Shown here: positions 19,688-28,280 of the stretch, in pieces | Numbering within the stretch: position 1 is the first letter of the stretch | Layout of the letters: the number at the start of each line of letters is the position of its first letter | Origin: Acidimicrobiia bacterium | GTDB taxonomy: Bacteria; Actinomycetota; Acidimicrobiia; Spongiisociales; UBA5794 | Direction of reading: 5' to 3' | Length of the DNA stretch: 49,340 bases | Assembly (NCBI GenBank): GCA_030066715.1 | Contig: JASJBC010000013.1 | Span: 1-49,340 of the forward strand | Translations under genes and position numbers: made by a program | The notes under the pieces: model-generated | What the model was told of the DNA's origin: nothing | What the model saw: only the letters and a program-made list of their open reading frames with translations | The model's database searches: none

Positions 19688-20017
19688 ATGGCTGAAGAGG
19701 AGACTGGCAAAGTCACATTCCAGTTAACGGGACCACGTAAAGGCTACACGGGCATGCTCGGTGGTCGTTACTACTTCAAGGACGGCAAGATCGAAGTTCC
19801 GTCGTCTGCGAAGGATCACGTCAAGCGAGTTCTTTGTACTCGTTACGCATGTAACGTAGTCGGAGAGGCTCCGATCTGGGAAACGGACGAAAATGGTGGA
19901 GCTGTCAAGGTCGGCGAGGTGAAACTCGAGAAGGCCGAGGAGACCACCGTCAGTGCACCGCCCACTACTTCGGTAGAGGGACCGGCTCCGAAGAAGGCGG
20001 AGGCCAAGAAAGGCTAA
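19688..20017 (+). CDS. Hypothetical head protein, 109 aa
   Basis: ATG at 19688 after AGGAGG. The N-terminal 75 residues look globular (TGPRKGYTGMLGGRYYFKDG). The C-terminal 30 are a Lys/Ala/Pro/Glu tail. Its position after the capsid suggests a decoration or head-completion protein. Unrecognised. Confidence 0.6.
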   Translation: MAEEETGKVTFQLTGPRKGYTGMLGGRYYFKDGKIEVPSSAKDHVKRVLCTRYACNVVGEAPIWETDENGGAVKVGEVKLEKAEETTVSAPPTTSVEGPAPKKAEAKKG

Positions 20018-20020
20018 CCA

Positions 20021-20536
20021 ATGGCTATCGATGCAACGGTTGGAGGTGTTGACGCTAATTCCTACGGGACATTAGCAGAAGCGAGAGACTACTTTAAGGG
20101 TCGTCTTAACTCCAGTTCGTTTGACGATGCAGACTCGAGTATCCAGGAACAGGCGCTGCGAACAGCAGTGACCTACCTGGACTCTCGAGTAAAGTGGATC
20201 GGCGATATCAAGGACCAGACTACGCCCCAAGCTCTTGCTTGGCCGCGTGTCTATGATGCGACTGCCGAGACACCAGAGGACATCCTAGTATTGGGTGAAG
20301 CCATTCCGGGCGATCTGAAGAAAGCCCAGTTTGAAATGGCTTTATACCTGCTGGATGTAGGTGAACCAGAGTTTACGAATGAACTTGACTCTATTAAGGT
20401 CGGTAGTTTGTCTATCGACTTTAATGAGTTTAAGGACAGTCAATTGATCCCAGACACGATCTGGCCGATGATTTCGTATCTAGGTTCGAGGTTTACACCA
20501 GGAGCTCAGCTCAAATCGGTTTCAACGTATAGATAA
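20021..20536 (+). CDS. Head-tail connector (adaptor), DnaT-like family, 171 aa
   Basis: Pattern SYGTLAEARDYFKGRL..W....D..........QEQALRTAVTYLD.....G......Q.LAWPR matches the phage connector family with a DnaT-like domain, found right after capsid genes in siphoviruses. Helical N-terminal bundle with a beta-hairpin end. Overlaps the next start (TAATG). Confidence 0.75.
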   Translation: MAIDATVGGVDANSYGTLAEARDYFKGRLNSSSFDDADSSIQEQALRTAVTYLDSRVKWIGDIKDQTTPQALAWPRVYDATAETPEDILVLGEAIPGDLKKAQFEMALYLLDVGEPEFTNELDSIKVGSLSIDFNEFKDSQLIPDTIWPMISYLGSRFTPGAQLKSVSTYR

Positions 20537-20907
20537 TGTCACTGAAGCAGAGAATTTCACGTTCTGTCGATAAGGCATTTATCGCGTTAGACGATTTGGC
20601 GGGTCCTATGACACTAAGGTCTCAGACCGGCGATCCGACATACGATGCCACTTCTGGGACCATGACGAAGAACGAGAGGACCTTTACAGTCCAGGCGATC
20701 TTCGATAAGTATGAGACAGATCGAGTTGATGGGACGGTCATCCAAAAGGAAGATCGACTTATTCTCGTTAAGCCTCAGACGGACCTTCGGCCGAAAGTAG
20801 GAGACAACATCACTGACGCTGAAGGGATTATGTACGAAATTATGGACGTTGAGTCCATTACTGCTTATGACGAAGTGTTTTTGTGGGAATTGCAGGCGCG
20901 TAAATGA
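20536..20907 (+). CDS. Head closure / stopper-like protein, 123 aa
   Basis: Small beta-barrel-looking protein with MTLRSQTGDPTYDATSGTMT and the ending VESITAYDEVFLWELQARK. Position between adaptor and tail-completion proteins is that of the head-tail stopper (SPP1 gp16 / lambda FII role). Confidence 0.68.
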   Translation: MSLKQRISRSVDKAFIALDDLAGPMTLRSQTGDPTYDATSGTMTKNERTFTVQAIFDKYETDRVDGTVIQKEDRLILVKPQTDLRPKVGDNITDAEGIMYEIMDVESITAYDEVFLWELQARK

Positions 20908-21296
20908 GATTGACGTGGGTTACACCTCCACCGACAAAACGATTTATTCCTCGTTTGAGGATGCAAGCGTCTAAATACGCACTTGACATCGCCAAAGCAG
21001 TATGGCAGGGAGCGGTAGACAGGACACCAGTTGCTTCTGGCGAATTAAGGGCTTCATGGAATCTAAGCTTTGGAGCCCCGAATTACAGCACAGTAGGTGA
21101 CGCGACAAGTTCTCCAGGTCGTTCGGTAGCCCCACTACCTCCCCCATCAATGCCAAATTTGAAACCGGTACCGCTCCGTAACGCGAAGTATTACGTGTCT
21201 AACGGAAAGGAATACTCCGGATACGTGGAATATGGTACAGTAACCATTCCTCCACAGATGATGTTGGATCGAGCAGTTAAGGCGGCTACACGTTGA
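20904..21296 (+). CDS. Tail completion protein, HK97 gp10-like, 130 aa
   Basis: ATGA overlap. Motifs DRTPVASGELRASWNLSF (41-58) and GYVEYGTVTIPPQMMLDRAV (107-126) are the signature of the HK97 gp10-like tail-completion family. Confidence 0.8.
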   Translation: MRLTWVTPPPTKRFIPRLRMQASKYALDIAKAVWQGAVDRTPVASGELRASWNLSFGAPNYSTVGDATSSPGRSVAPLPPPSMPNLKPVPLRNAKYYVSNGKEYSGYVEYGTVTIPPQMMLDRAVKAATR

Positions 21297-21703
21297 GTTT
21301 TGATGCGGAAAGACAGGTTATAGAGACACGGTTCGAAGCGAACTGGTCTGCTACTCCTGTACGTTATCCGAATGTCAAGTTCTCTACGAAAGACCAAACT
21401 GAATTTGTAGCGATTCAACACATTCCAGACGATAAGATGGAGAAGAGTCTGGGGACAGACCCAGTACAGTATCGCTCTTATGGTGATATTGTAGTGCAAA
21501 TTTTCGTAAAGCCGAATAGCGGGGCTGCTCGTGCGTTACAGCTGGCTGATCTAGTGGCAGACGTGTGGAGAAGCGCTAAGTTTAGCGGTATCACCGTCAT
21601 GGCTCCACGAGTGGCCATTGTAGGTGTGATCGAAGGCTGGTATCAAGTCGACGTGATCAGCCCGTACTATAGAGATACGTATGAACTCAGGAGTGTGATA
21701 TGA
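21293..21703 (+). CDS. Tail terminator protein, DUF4128-like, 136 aa
   Basis: TTG start in a TTGA overlap. The segment VQIFVKPNSGAARALQLADL...W......GI..M.PR....G..EGWYQVDVISPYYRDT resembles the DUF4128 / lambda gpU-type tail terminator that caps the tail tube. Confidence 0.78.
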   Translation: MSFDAERQVIETRFEANWSATPVRYPNVKFSTKDQTEFVAIQHIPDDKMEKSLGTDPVQYRSYGDIVVQIFVKPNSGAARALQLADLVADVWRSAKFSGITVMAPRVAIVGVIEGWYQVDVISPYYRDTYELRSVI

Positions 21704-22872
21704 CACTAGCAATCAGTAACCGCGCGTCCCTCCGCTATATTGAGGAAGTGACGTTCGGTCAGACTCCCGCTACTCCGGCTTTCAATGAGCTTCGATACAA
21801 CGGCGAGAGTCTGAACTACAACATCAATAACATCATCTCGGATGAGATTCGAGCTGATCGCATGACGACTGACCTTATCCAGGTACAGGCGGATGCATCA
21901 GGCGACGTCAATTTCGAGTTGAGTTATGGTGCTTTCGACGACTTCCTCGCCGGCGGATTGGCTGATACATGGGGCACACTCGTAGCTGTATCAGCTACGG
22001 ACATCGACGCAGCAGCCGGTGATAACAGTTTCAACACGGCCATGGGAGATTTCGTTGCAGACGGGATCATCCAAGGCCAATGGGTCGAGGTCAGAGGCTT
22101 TACCGATCCAGCCAATAACGGCTATTTCAGAGTCACTTCAGTGACTTCTGGTAAGATCATCGTAGCAGGCGGAACTCTGGTTACAGAGGCTGCAGGCGCG
22201 ACGATCACGATCGGCGGCTCAGTAGTGAGAAACGGGGTTACTCCAATCTCCTACTCAGTCCAGAAAGTTCTCGAGGACCTTTCACCGGCCCAGTACATTC
22301 TGCTTCGCGGTATGCGAGTCGGACAGATTCAGCTCGCGTTCGAGACCGCCTCCATCCTCACTGGCACATTCTCGCTAATGGGTCTGACCTCTAAGGTTGA
22401 TACCACTGGCGAGACCGGTCAGACACTGGTACAGGCGCCGACCAACGAAGTGATGAACGCTACTGGCAATGTACAGAGTGTCTGGATCGACGACAGTCTA
22501 ACGACTAACACGTTCTTCAACACACTGAACCTGAACGTCAACGGCAACCTCCGTCCTCAGGATGCAATTGGCAGTCTGCCACATATCGGTATCGCACTGT
22601 CGAGGATGGAAGTTACCGCAGACGCGGAACTGTACTTCCAAGACGATACAGAGTATCAGAAGTTCCTGCAAGCCACCTTCTTCAGTCTCGCCTTCAGAGT
22701 AGAGGATAACGCCGGTAACGCGTACATCTTCACTCTTCCTCGTTGTAAGTACGAGACAGGCGAGGTCGTAGCAGGCGGCCTGGATCAGGACATCTTCCTC
22801 AGCTCAACGATTCGAGGACTACGTGATCCGGTTACGGACTGTATGGTCCAGATCGACAGGTTCGCTGCTTAA
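21700..22872 (+). CDS. Major tail tube protein, 390 aa
   Basis: ATGA overlap. The N-terminal RYIEEVTFGQTPATPAFNEL (11-30) and SDEIRADRMTTDLIQVQADA with GDVNFELSY are typical of the phage tail tube family (Phage_tube_2). The 390-residue length exceeds a minimal tube, with an inserted domain at about 95-180. No sheath gene is seen, supporting a non-contractile tail. Confidence 0.85.
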   Translation: MTLAISNRASLRYIEEVTFGQTPATPAFNELRYNGESLNYNINNIISDEIRADRMTTDLIQVQADASGDVNFELSYGAFDDFLAGGLADTWGTLVAVSATDIDAAAGDNSFNTAMGDFVADGIIQGQWVEVRGFTDPANNGYFRVTSVTSGKIIVAGGTLVTEAAGATITIGGSVVRNGVTPISYSVQKVLEDLSPAQYILLRGMRVGQIQLAFETASILTGTFSLMGLTSKVDTTGETGQTLVQAPTNEVMNATGNVQSVWIDDSLTTNTFFNTLNLNVNGNLRPQDAIGSLPHIGIALSRMEVTADAELYFQDDTEYQKFLQATFFSLAFRVEDNAGNAYIFTLPRCKYETGEVVAGGLDQDIFLSSTIRGLRDPVTDCMVQIDRFAA

Positions 22873-23162
22873 TGTCAGCAAACGGAAAACAACCACTCAC
22901 GCCAGCTCTGGCGGCACTGAAGAAAAGGGCAGAATCAGATCCTAACACAGTGTTTCTAGAGCTGGACGTGAAAGACACTACACCGAAACTTACTCACGGT
23001 TTTCGGGATGATCAGATCAGAGAAATGAGTGCAGAGGCTCTGGGTCAGCAGCTTCAAGCCATCGATAGAGAAGAGAAACATCTTCACGATCTGCTCGAGG
23101 ACGTAAGGAAACGGCGTCAAGAGACGTCTGACCTACTGGCTAGGAAATCGGAGATCACATAA
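22872..23162 (+). CDS. Hypothetical coiled-coil tail protein, 96 aa
   Basis: TAATG overlap. Starts MSANGKQPLTPALAALKKRA. A C-terminal coiled coil covers about 58-95 (QLQAIDREEKHLHDLLEDVR). It sits where a tail chaperone could be, but the frameshifting pair is at 33120, so its role is open. Confidence 0.6.
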   Translation: MSANGKQPLTPALAALKKRAESDPNTVFLELDVKDTTPKLTHGFRDDQIREMSAEALGQQLQAIDREEKHLHDLLEDVRKRRQETSDLLARKSEIT

Positions 23163-23163
23163 C

Positions 23164-24657
23164 ATGGCATTTGTAACAGACCCGGATGATCTGGCTCAAG
23201 GCGTAGAGGTCGTTATTACACCGGCTGCACGCACGATCCAGCTTCAGGCGATGGGTAGTTTAGCTGATCCAGGTACGAAAGCTAGTGACAACGGTGTCAC
23301 TGGTCAGTGCCTCTACTCTTTTCTTAAGGAAGAGTGGAGAACGGATGCTAACCTCATCAAATTCCCGTTCCCTATGGTAGCCATTACACCGGAACAGTTC
23401 GAGTTTATCGAGGACTGGGTACCGGCGGATGATACGACGAGGAACTTCATTCGCAATGCTGGATGGGTAGAACGTACAGCGGCAGACGCAATCGAGCGAG
23501 AATATATCGGAGTAATTTCACTCGGTACGATCGACGACGGTGATACTCCGTACTACTTCTTCTCGTCACAGACTTCAGCGACCAGCTTTGCATTCGATGG
23601 TCCGGCTAACCAAGCCATTCAGACTTTCGGTGATGCGACGAACGGTAACTTCGATTATCGTACGGACATCCTTACTACCAACATCCGAATCTTCGGTAAG
23701 CTTTATGGCTCATCGAATACAGTCGCTATCGGTATCGCCTCTGGCGCGACTCTTCCGACTAACGCCCAGCGATTCCCGCTCTCTGAAGCAGCCGACCTGA
23801 AGATCAACCAGGCGGTCACTGACTCTGGAGCGATGGACGCTACGGACCTTCTCAATAACTATATCATCACGATGACGCCTCAAGCGCCATTCAACGATAT
23901 GGATATTGAGTACTTCGGAATGGCTCAGAGTCGTGCTGGATTCGTACCGATTGCGATGGACGGCGGTTCTGCTGACTTCGGTGTTATCATCGATCAAGAC
24001 GTTGGTGTACAGACCGGTGGCCCTGGTACTGCAGAACAGCTCTACGCTTTCGTACAGGCTCAGTTGCAGGATACAGCGGATATCGATGCTGGTGCCGGTA
24101 ATAGAGTTGGTCTTCTCCAAGACCCGCTAGTCGAGTTCGTCGGAGATAACCTGCGAACAGTGATCCAGTCTGTGGCTAATGCCCCAGCAGGCGGCCGAGG
24201 TGTTGCGATCGACAACTTCAACACCAATGACACGAACAGGTTGACCTTCATCGATAACCTGGTACAAGATCGTACTTTCCCGTTCGTATCGGCTGGGTCG
24301 ATTCTCTTCAATAACAACCTTCAGAACGAGCCGGTAGGTCAGGCGACATTCTGGATGTTCTTCACTGACGCGGGCGGTAACCAGTACGGAACCGCTGCAG
24401 CGATCATTGTCGATAATAACTCAGGTGTTGACATCACAGGCGATATCGATGGAGCGACTAGCTTCCCATTCGACTTCGACTATGACGGAAACAGCCAGGG
24501 TGGTAGAACACCAGGTACGGATGCAGCTATCACGATCGTAGCGATTGGAACGGCTGTGGCACAGTTCGTCGTCGCAACAGGCACCATCACCAGATCGGTT
24601 GGTCAGGCGTTCTCACTTGTTGCCGCTCTCGAACGTAACTATCTGAACCCGGTATAA
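23164..24657 (+). CDS. Large virion-type structural protein, 497 aa
   Basis: Begins MAFVTDPDDLAQGVEVVITP. Asn/Asp/Thr/Gly-rich beta structure with many short strands, no enzymatic motif. Candidate tail decoration or tail-associated appendage. Its length is close to a sheath protein, but it lacks the usual conserved sheath C-terminus and follows rather than precedes the tube gene. First gene of the 10-kb insertion relative to a lambda-type tail operon. Confidence 0.65.
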   Translation: MAFVTDPDDLAQGVEVVITPAARTIQLQAMGSLADPGTKASDNGVTGQCLYSFLKEEWRTDANLIKFPFPMVAITPEQFEFIEDWVPADDTTRNFIRNAGWVERTAADAIEREYIGVISLGTIDDGDTPYYFFSSQTSATSFAFDGPANQAIQTFGDATNGNFDYRTDILTTNIRIFGKLYGSSNTVAIGIASGATLPTNAQRFPLSEAADLKINQAVTDSGAMDATDLLNNYIITMTPQAPFNDMDIEYFGMAQSRAGFVPIAMDGGSADFGVIIDQDVGVQTGGPGTAEQLYAFVQAQLQDTADIDAGAGNRVGLLQDPLVEFVGDNLRTVIQSVANAPAGGRGVAIDNFNTNDTNRLTFIDNLVQDRTFPFVSAGSILFNNNLQNEPVGQATFWMFFTDAGGNQYGTAAAIIVDNNSGVDITGDIDGATSFPFDFDYDGNSQGGRTPGTDAAITIVAIGTAVAQFVVATGTITRSVGQAFSLVAALERNYLNPV

Positions 24658-24667
24658 GGTAGTATGA

Positions 24668-26023
24668 ATGCCGATAACGCTCAATCAGACGATCCTCAAT
24701 AATGCGGATGCGACTACTGGATGGGCTACATTCGGTGCGGCAGCTGCGTTAGCTGCCGGGTCAGTTCCTCCTAAACAAGGGACTAACTGTGTAGAATTTC
24801 ACTACACAGGTACAGGCGGTACTGGTGGGATTCAGACTCCCACCTTTACCGCAGTCTCAGTTCGCACAGGTGAGATCGGCGTCTGGTTCCTTAATCCAAA
24901 GAAGAGTCAAGCAGGTGAGGAATCAGAACTGATCCGACCAATCTCCGGAGCAATACGTCTACGACTATTCTCTGGAGCAAACTCGGCCGATTATTACCAA
25001 GATCAACATCGTCTTGGTAATGGCGAGTTTCAAGGCGGCTGGTTGTACTTACGCGCCTCAGGAGAGGCTGGGTCTGAGGACCTTGTAAGTGCAGGAACAT
25101 GGGGTAATGCTCAGGCCGACTCTGTTAATGCAGTTGGTGTATACGTCGATGGTCAGCAGGGCAATGACGATAAGAATGCTCTAGAATACCAAGTCGACTA
25201 CGTTAAGTACTACGATAAGATTGTAGTAACTGGCTTAAACGGGATGAATCCCTATACTCTTGCTGACATTTATGCAGAGGACCTTGCGGACAATGGAGCT
25301 AACCCAGAAGAGTGGGGAGTAGTCAACAACCTCGAGAACTTCTTCAAGTTCTACAGCGGTCTCGAGATTGGTGATGGAACTACAGCTACTGAGTTTGAGG
25401 CTTCTAACGAGTTTATTTTCTTAGACCACAGCTCAAGTGCTCACAAATATGATGTGACGATTCGTAATAACGCTACCGTCACACTAGGAGTTAAGAACAC
25501 GACAGGAGTCGTGGAAGATTACGCACAGGATGGTGTACAGATAGTCGCTACTGAGAACGGTCTGTTCCAGTTAACCACACCGAATAAGTGCTCACCAGCA
25601 TTTACGGTAGAATCAGGAGGGGTACTAAGAATCTATGCTGGACTTCTTCAGGGATTTGGTACGGTCAATTTTGGAAGCGGCGGAACTGGTATTATCGAGA
25701 CTCTTTTCAGTGATTTCTATGACAACGATATTATTGAATTTCGCACTACTGGACTCACAGTAGACGCGTGTCGTTATCATACAGACAGTGCTGATAAGCA
25801 AGATCTCGGAATCTTCTACAATTCTCCGTCCAGCTTGAATCGTATAACTGTATTCAACTGTGTTGACGGACTAGTTTTTAGAATCAGCTATAACGGAGCC
25901 AATTTTGTACAGACATACAGGAGCTTAGGTGGAACGACCTACGATGTAGGTGTTCTTGAAGCAGCAACGGTGGACCTTGTCGACAGCACGTTCGACCCAG
26001 ACAGGATAGTTAGAGTTACCTAA
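24668..26023 (+). CDS. Virion appendage protein A, 451 aa (paralogue of next)
   Basis: Begins MPITLNQTILNNADATTGWA. The N-terminal half looks like a jelly-roll/concanavalin-type domain (ISGAIRLRLFSG, about 94-105); the second half resembles a right-handed beta-helix with repeated short strands (NNATVTLGVKNTTG; GGVLRIYAGLLQGFGTVNFG). Ends TYDVGVLEAATVDLVDSTFD..RIVR, nearly the same ending as the following protein. Probable tail fibre or decoration. Confidence 0.72.
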   Translation: MPITLNQTILNNADATTGWATFGAAAALAAGSVPPKQGTNCVEFHYTGTGGTGGIQTPTFTAVSVRTGEIGVWFLNPKKSQAGEESELIRPISGAIRLRLFSGANSADYYQDQHRLGNGEFQGGWLYLRASGEAGSEDLVSAGTWGNAQADSVNAVGVYVDGQQGNDDKNALEYQVDYVKYYDKIVVTGLNGMNPYTLADIYAEDLADNGANPEEWGVVNNLENFFKFYSGLEIGDGTTATEFEASNEFIFLDHSSSAHKYDVTIRNNATVTLGVKNTTGVVEDYAQDGVQIVATENGLFQLTTPNKCSPAFTVESGGVLRIYAGLLQGFGTVNFGSGGTGIIETLFSDFYDNDIIEFRTTGLTVDACRYHTDSADKQDLGIFYNSPSSLNRITVFNCVDGLVFRISYNGANFVQTYRSLGGTTYDVGVLEAATVDLVDSTFDPDRIVRVT

Positions 26024-27447
26024 TGGCTTTTACAGACGATTTTGCCCAAGCAGGAGCCGCAGCCGATAACTTCGACTGTGATGCTACTGGTGGATGGACC
26101 GCTCTGACGGGTACTGATCCTGGCGGAACGTTTCAGGCGGCTACTATCGCTCTAAATACCATTCAGCCACTGGAAGGAACTGGCTGTTTGTCTATTAAGT
26201 CTGGTAACGCCACAGCTGGGTTGAGAGGATACTATCAGGACGTAACGGCTGGTAGTCGATTCATTATCACTCAGACGACTCTGAATGTGTGGTTCAACTA
26301 CGCTAAAGGTAAGGGAGCCCAGATTCTCACGAGTACCAGTGGAGCGGTTAGATTACGTCTCTACTTCGGTGGTACAGTAGACTGGGCTGAGTATAACCTC
26401 ACTGAGGCGGGTAACGATTCTCTGAACTTTGGCTGGCAGGTTCTCCAGTGCTCTGGTCGTAATCTCAATGGAGGTGCTGTATCAGGAACATGGGTTAATA
26501 CGGCGTCTAACTGGGATAGAGAGATTCATCGAGTAGCTATCGTCTTTGATGTTCTCAACCCCAATGATGCCGGAGCTGATCCAGGTCTTCTCGTAGACAT
26601 GTTCTTTACGGGCAATAAGATCGTCGTATCTGAAGGGACTACTGGAGGTACGCCGGCGACTTTTCAAGACCTTGTGGATTATCAAAAGATTGGCGGTACA
26701 CGGACTGGATTCCCGCTTGGTCTCGTAAACTTGGACGGTGTATTTGCTACACTTCGATGCGGTCTAGATATTGGTAATGGAACGGATGGACTCAATAACG
26801 AAGGTTACCTTCAAGTCGGCGAGACATTCCTTCTGTTCAACCAATGGTCTGCACAGGTTAAACACAACATCGTAGTCAAGAACTTCGCACAACTAGACTT
26901 TGGTGAAGGTGAGTCGGTTATAGGTGTTGATGGAACTAACGTGGCCGCAGTGCGTGGGTGCCAGGTAGTAATGCCTACAGATCGTGAAGACGAGGTGAGC
27001 ACGACTTTACCGGCTGCTTCTGACGTTTCTGTGGAGAACGGTGGAATACTCAACGCGTACAACACGAAATTCTTCAGATGGCGTGACATCTTCCTAGGTG
27101 CCGCATCAGATACGAGCTCGACAGTAGAGCTCATTAACGTGATCTTCGATTCATGCGAGACAGTGTACTTCAGAGCGAATACACTGGACCTTGCGAATAT
27201 TGAAATTTACAACAACGCGCAGAATGATCGCAACCATTGTGGTGAGATGATAGTCTCCCCAGATAGTTGTAGTGATCTGTTGGTTCATGACTGTAACGAG
27301 GGAATACACTTTAGAGCGACTTTGACTATTCCGACTTATCGGGCCCAAGACAATACGGTTTACGATCTAGCTATACTCGAGGGCGACACAGCGACGCTGG
27401 TAGACTCCTTCTTCGATCCGGATAAGATACTGAGGTTGGCGGCATGA
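26023..27447 (+). CDS. Virion appendage protein B, 474 aa (paralogue of previous)
   Basis: TAATG overlap. Collinear with the preceding protein: GAVRLRLYFGG matches GAIRLRLFSGA, LRCGLDIGNGTDG matches FYSGLEIGDGTTA, and VYDLAILEGDTATLVDSFFD matches the other's C-terminus. Tandem duplication is clear. It overlaps the next gene by ATGA. Confidence 0.72.
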   Translation: MAFTDDFAQAGAAADNFDCDATGGWTALTGTDPGGTFQAATIALNTIQPLEGTGCLSIKSGNATAGLRGYYQDVTAGSRFIITQTTLNVWFNYAKGKGAQILTSTSGAVRLRLYFGGTVDWAEYNLTEAGNDSLNFGWQVLQCSGRNLNGGAVSGTWVNTASNWDREIHRVAIVFDVLNPNDAGADPGLLVDMFFTGNKIVVSEGTTGGTPATFQDLVDYQKIGGTRTGFPLGLVNLDGVFATLRCGLDIGNGTDGLNNEGYLQVGETFLLFNQWSAQVKHNIVVKNFAQLDFGEGESVIGVDGTNVAAVRGCQVVMPTDREDEVSTTLPAASDVSVENGGILNAYNTKFFRWRDIFLGAASDTSSTVELINVIFDSCETVYFRANTLDLANIEIYNNAQNDRNHCGEMIVSPDSCSDLLVHDCNEGIHFRATLTIPTYRAQDNTVYDLAILEGDTATLVDSFFDPDKILRLAA

Positions 27448-28280
27448 CGACGCTGGACGAATCAGTAAACATTGCCTATCGCTCTTCTGCGGTAGCATAC
27501 GCTGCGGCAAAGACCAAGCGCATTATTGCGGCTGACAAGCTAAAAGAAGCTCGTGTTCTGAAAAGACAACTGTTGGGATCAGGAACGTCACGAGAAGACC
27601 CAGTATTTGTACAGAACGAGAAGCGCAAAGTATTGTGGGAGAATCTGAAGGTAGCTCAACGATATGCCATGCAGTTCTACGTGATTGACAGTGCCACTAT
27701 TCAGGGAGTTAAGCCGAGACTCGAAGCACTGTGGGTGCAGATGGGAAACAGCGTCGCTACTCTGGAAGATTGGGATACACTGGCTAATACAGATTTAAAG
27801 ACAGTGATTTCATTCCGAAGCTTTCAAGGTAACATGAATCTACAGGGCGTGTTAGATACGGAAGCTGTGTTTACAGGAAACAGCAGTGAGATTCCTACGA
27901 CGGATTTTGAAACACAGTTTGAAGAGATGTTTGATCTCTTTGTCAATGACATATATGCCAGTGAGGGTATGCGCGAGTGGACCCGCGACGAATTGAATCG
28001 TGGGCCGGAATCGGCGGCCGACCTTGCTGTATGGGATTCGATTAACGATGATGCAGGAGTTTTCTTCGCCAATGCAGTAGATTGTGTAGTTAAAAACGCT
28101 AATCTATTTGCTCAGTTCGAGTTAGGCGGACCGAATGAGGCGTCCTACATCGCCCGCTACACGAAAGGGCAGGGCAACCGATACAACGCAGTCAATGGCT
28201 TGTTCGCACTAGACCCCTCGGACTTGCCCAGCAACCAGTATCGCAACCGGGTCGAGAACAAGAAAGTGACAGTGAGATGA
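27444..28280 (+). CDS. Unknown protein opening the lipid/acyl enzyme cassette, 278 aa
   Basis: ATGA overlap with both neighbours. The N-terminal about 75 residues are helical and basic (AVAYAAAKTKRIIAADKLKE). The middle has FRSFQGNMNLQGVLDTEAVF, and the C-terminal part is mixed (DSINDDAGVFFANAVDCVVK). No signal peptide and no enzyme motif. It could be a virion protein, a carrier or an acceptor for the ligase two genes downstream; an AADK sits at about residues 29-32, but no lipoyl-domain hairpin is evident. Confidence 0.65.
   Translation: MTTLDESVNIAYRSSAVAYAAAKTKRIIAADKLKEARVLKRQLLGSGTSREDPVFVQNEKRKVLWENLKVAQRYAMQFYVIDSATIQGVKPRLEALWVQMGNSVATLEDWDTLANTDLKTVISFRSFQGNMNLQGVLDTEAVFTGNSSEIPTTDFETQFEEMFDLFVNDIYASEGMREWTRDELNRGPESAADLAVWDSINDDAGVFFANAVDCVVKNANLFAQFELGGPNEASYIARYTKGQGNRYNAVNGLFALDPSDLPSNQYRNRVENKKVTVR

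Noticed and set aside
23164-24657. Tail sheath assignment for the 497-aa protein
   Set aside because: Length fits, but there is no recognisable sheath C-terminal domain, it follows the tube gene, and the tail-tip genes are of the lambda (non-contractile) type.
27528-27545. AADK in the 278-aa protein as a lipoyl acceptor site
   Set aside because: It lies in a long basic helix, not in the beta-hairpin of a lipoyl domain. Kept only as a remote possibility.
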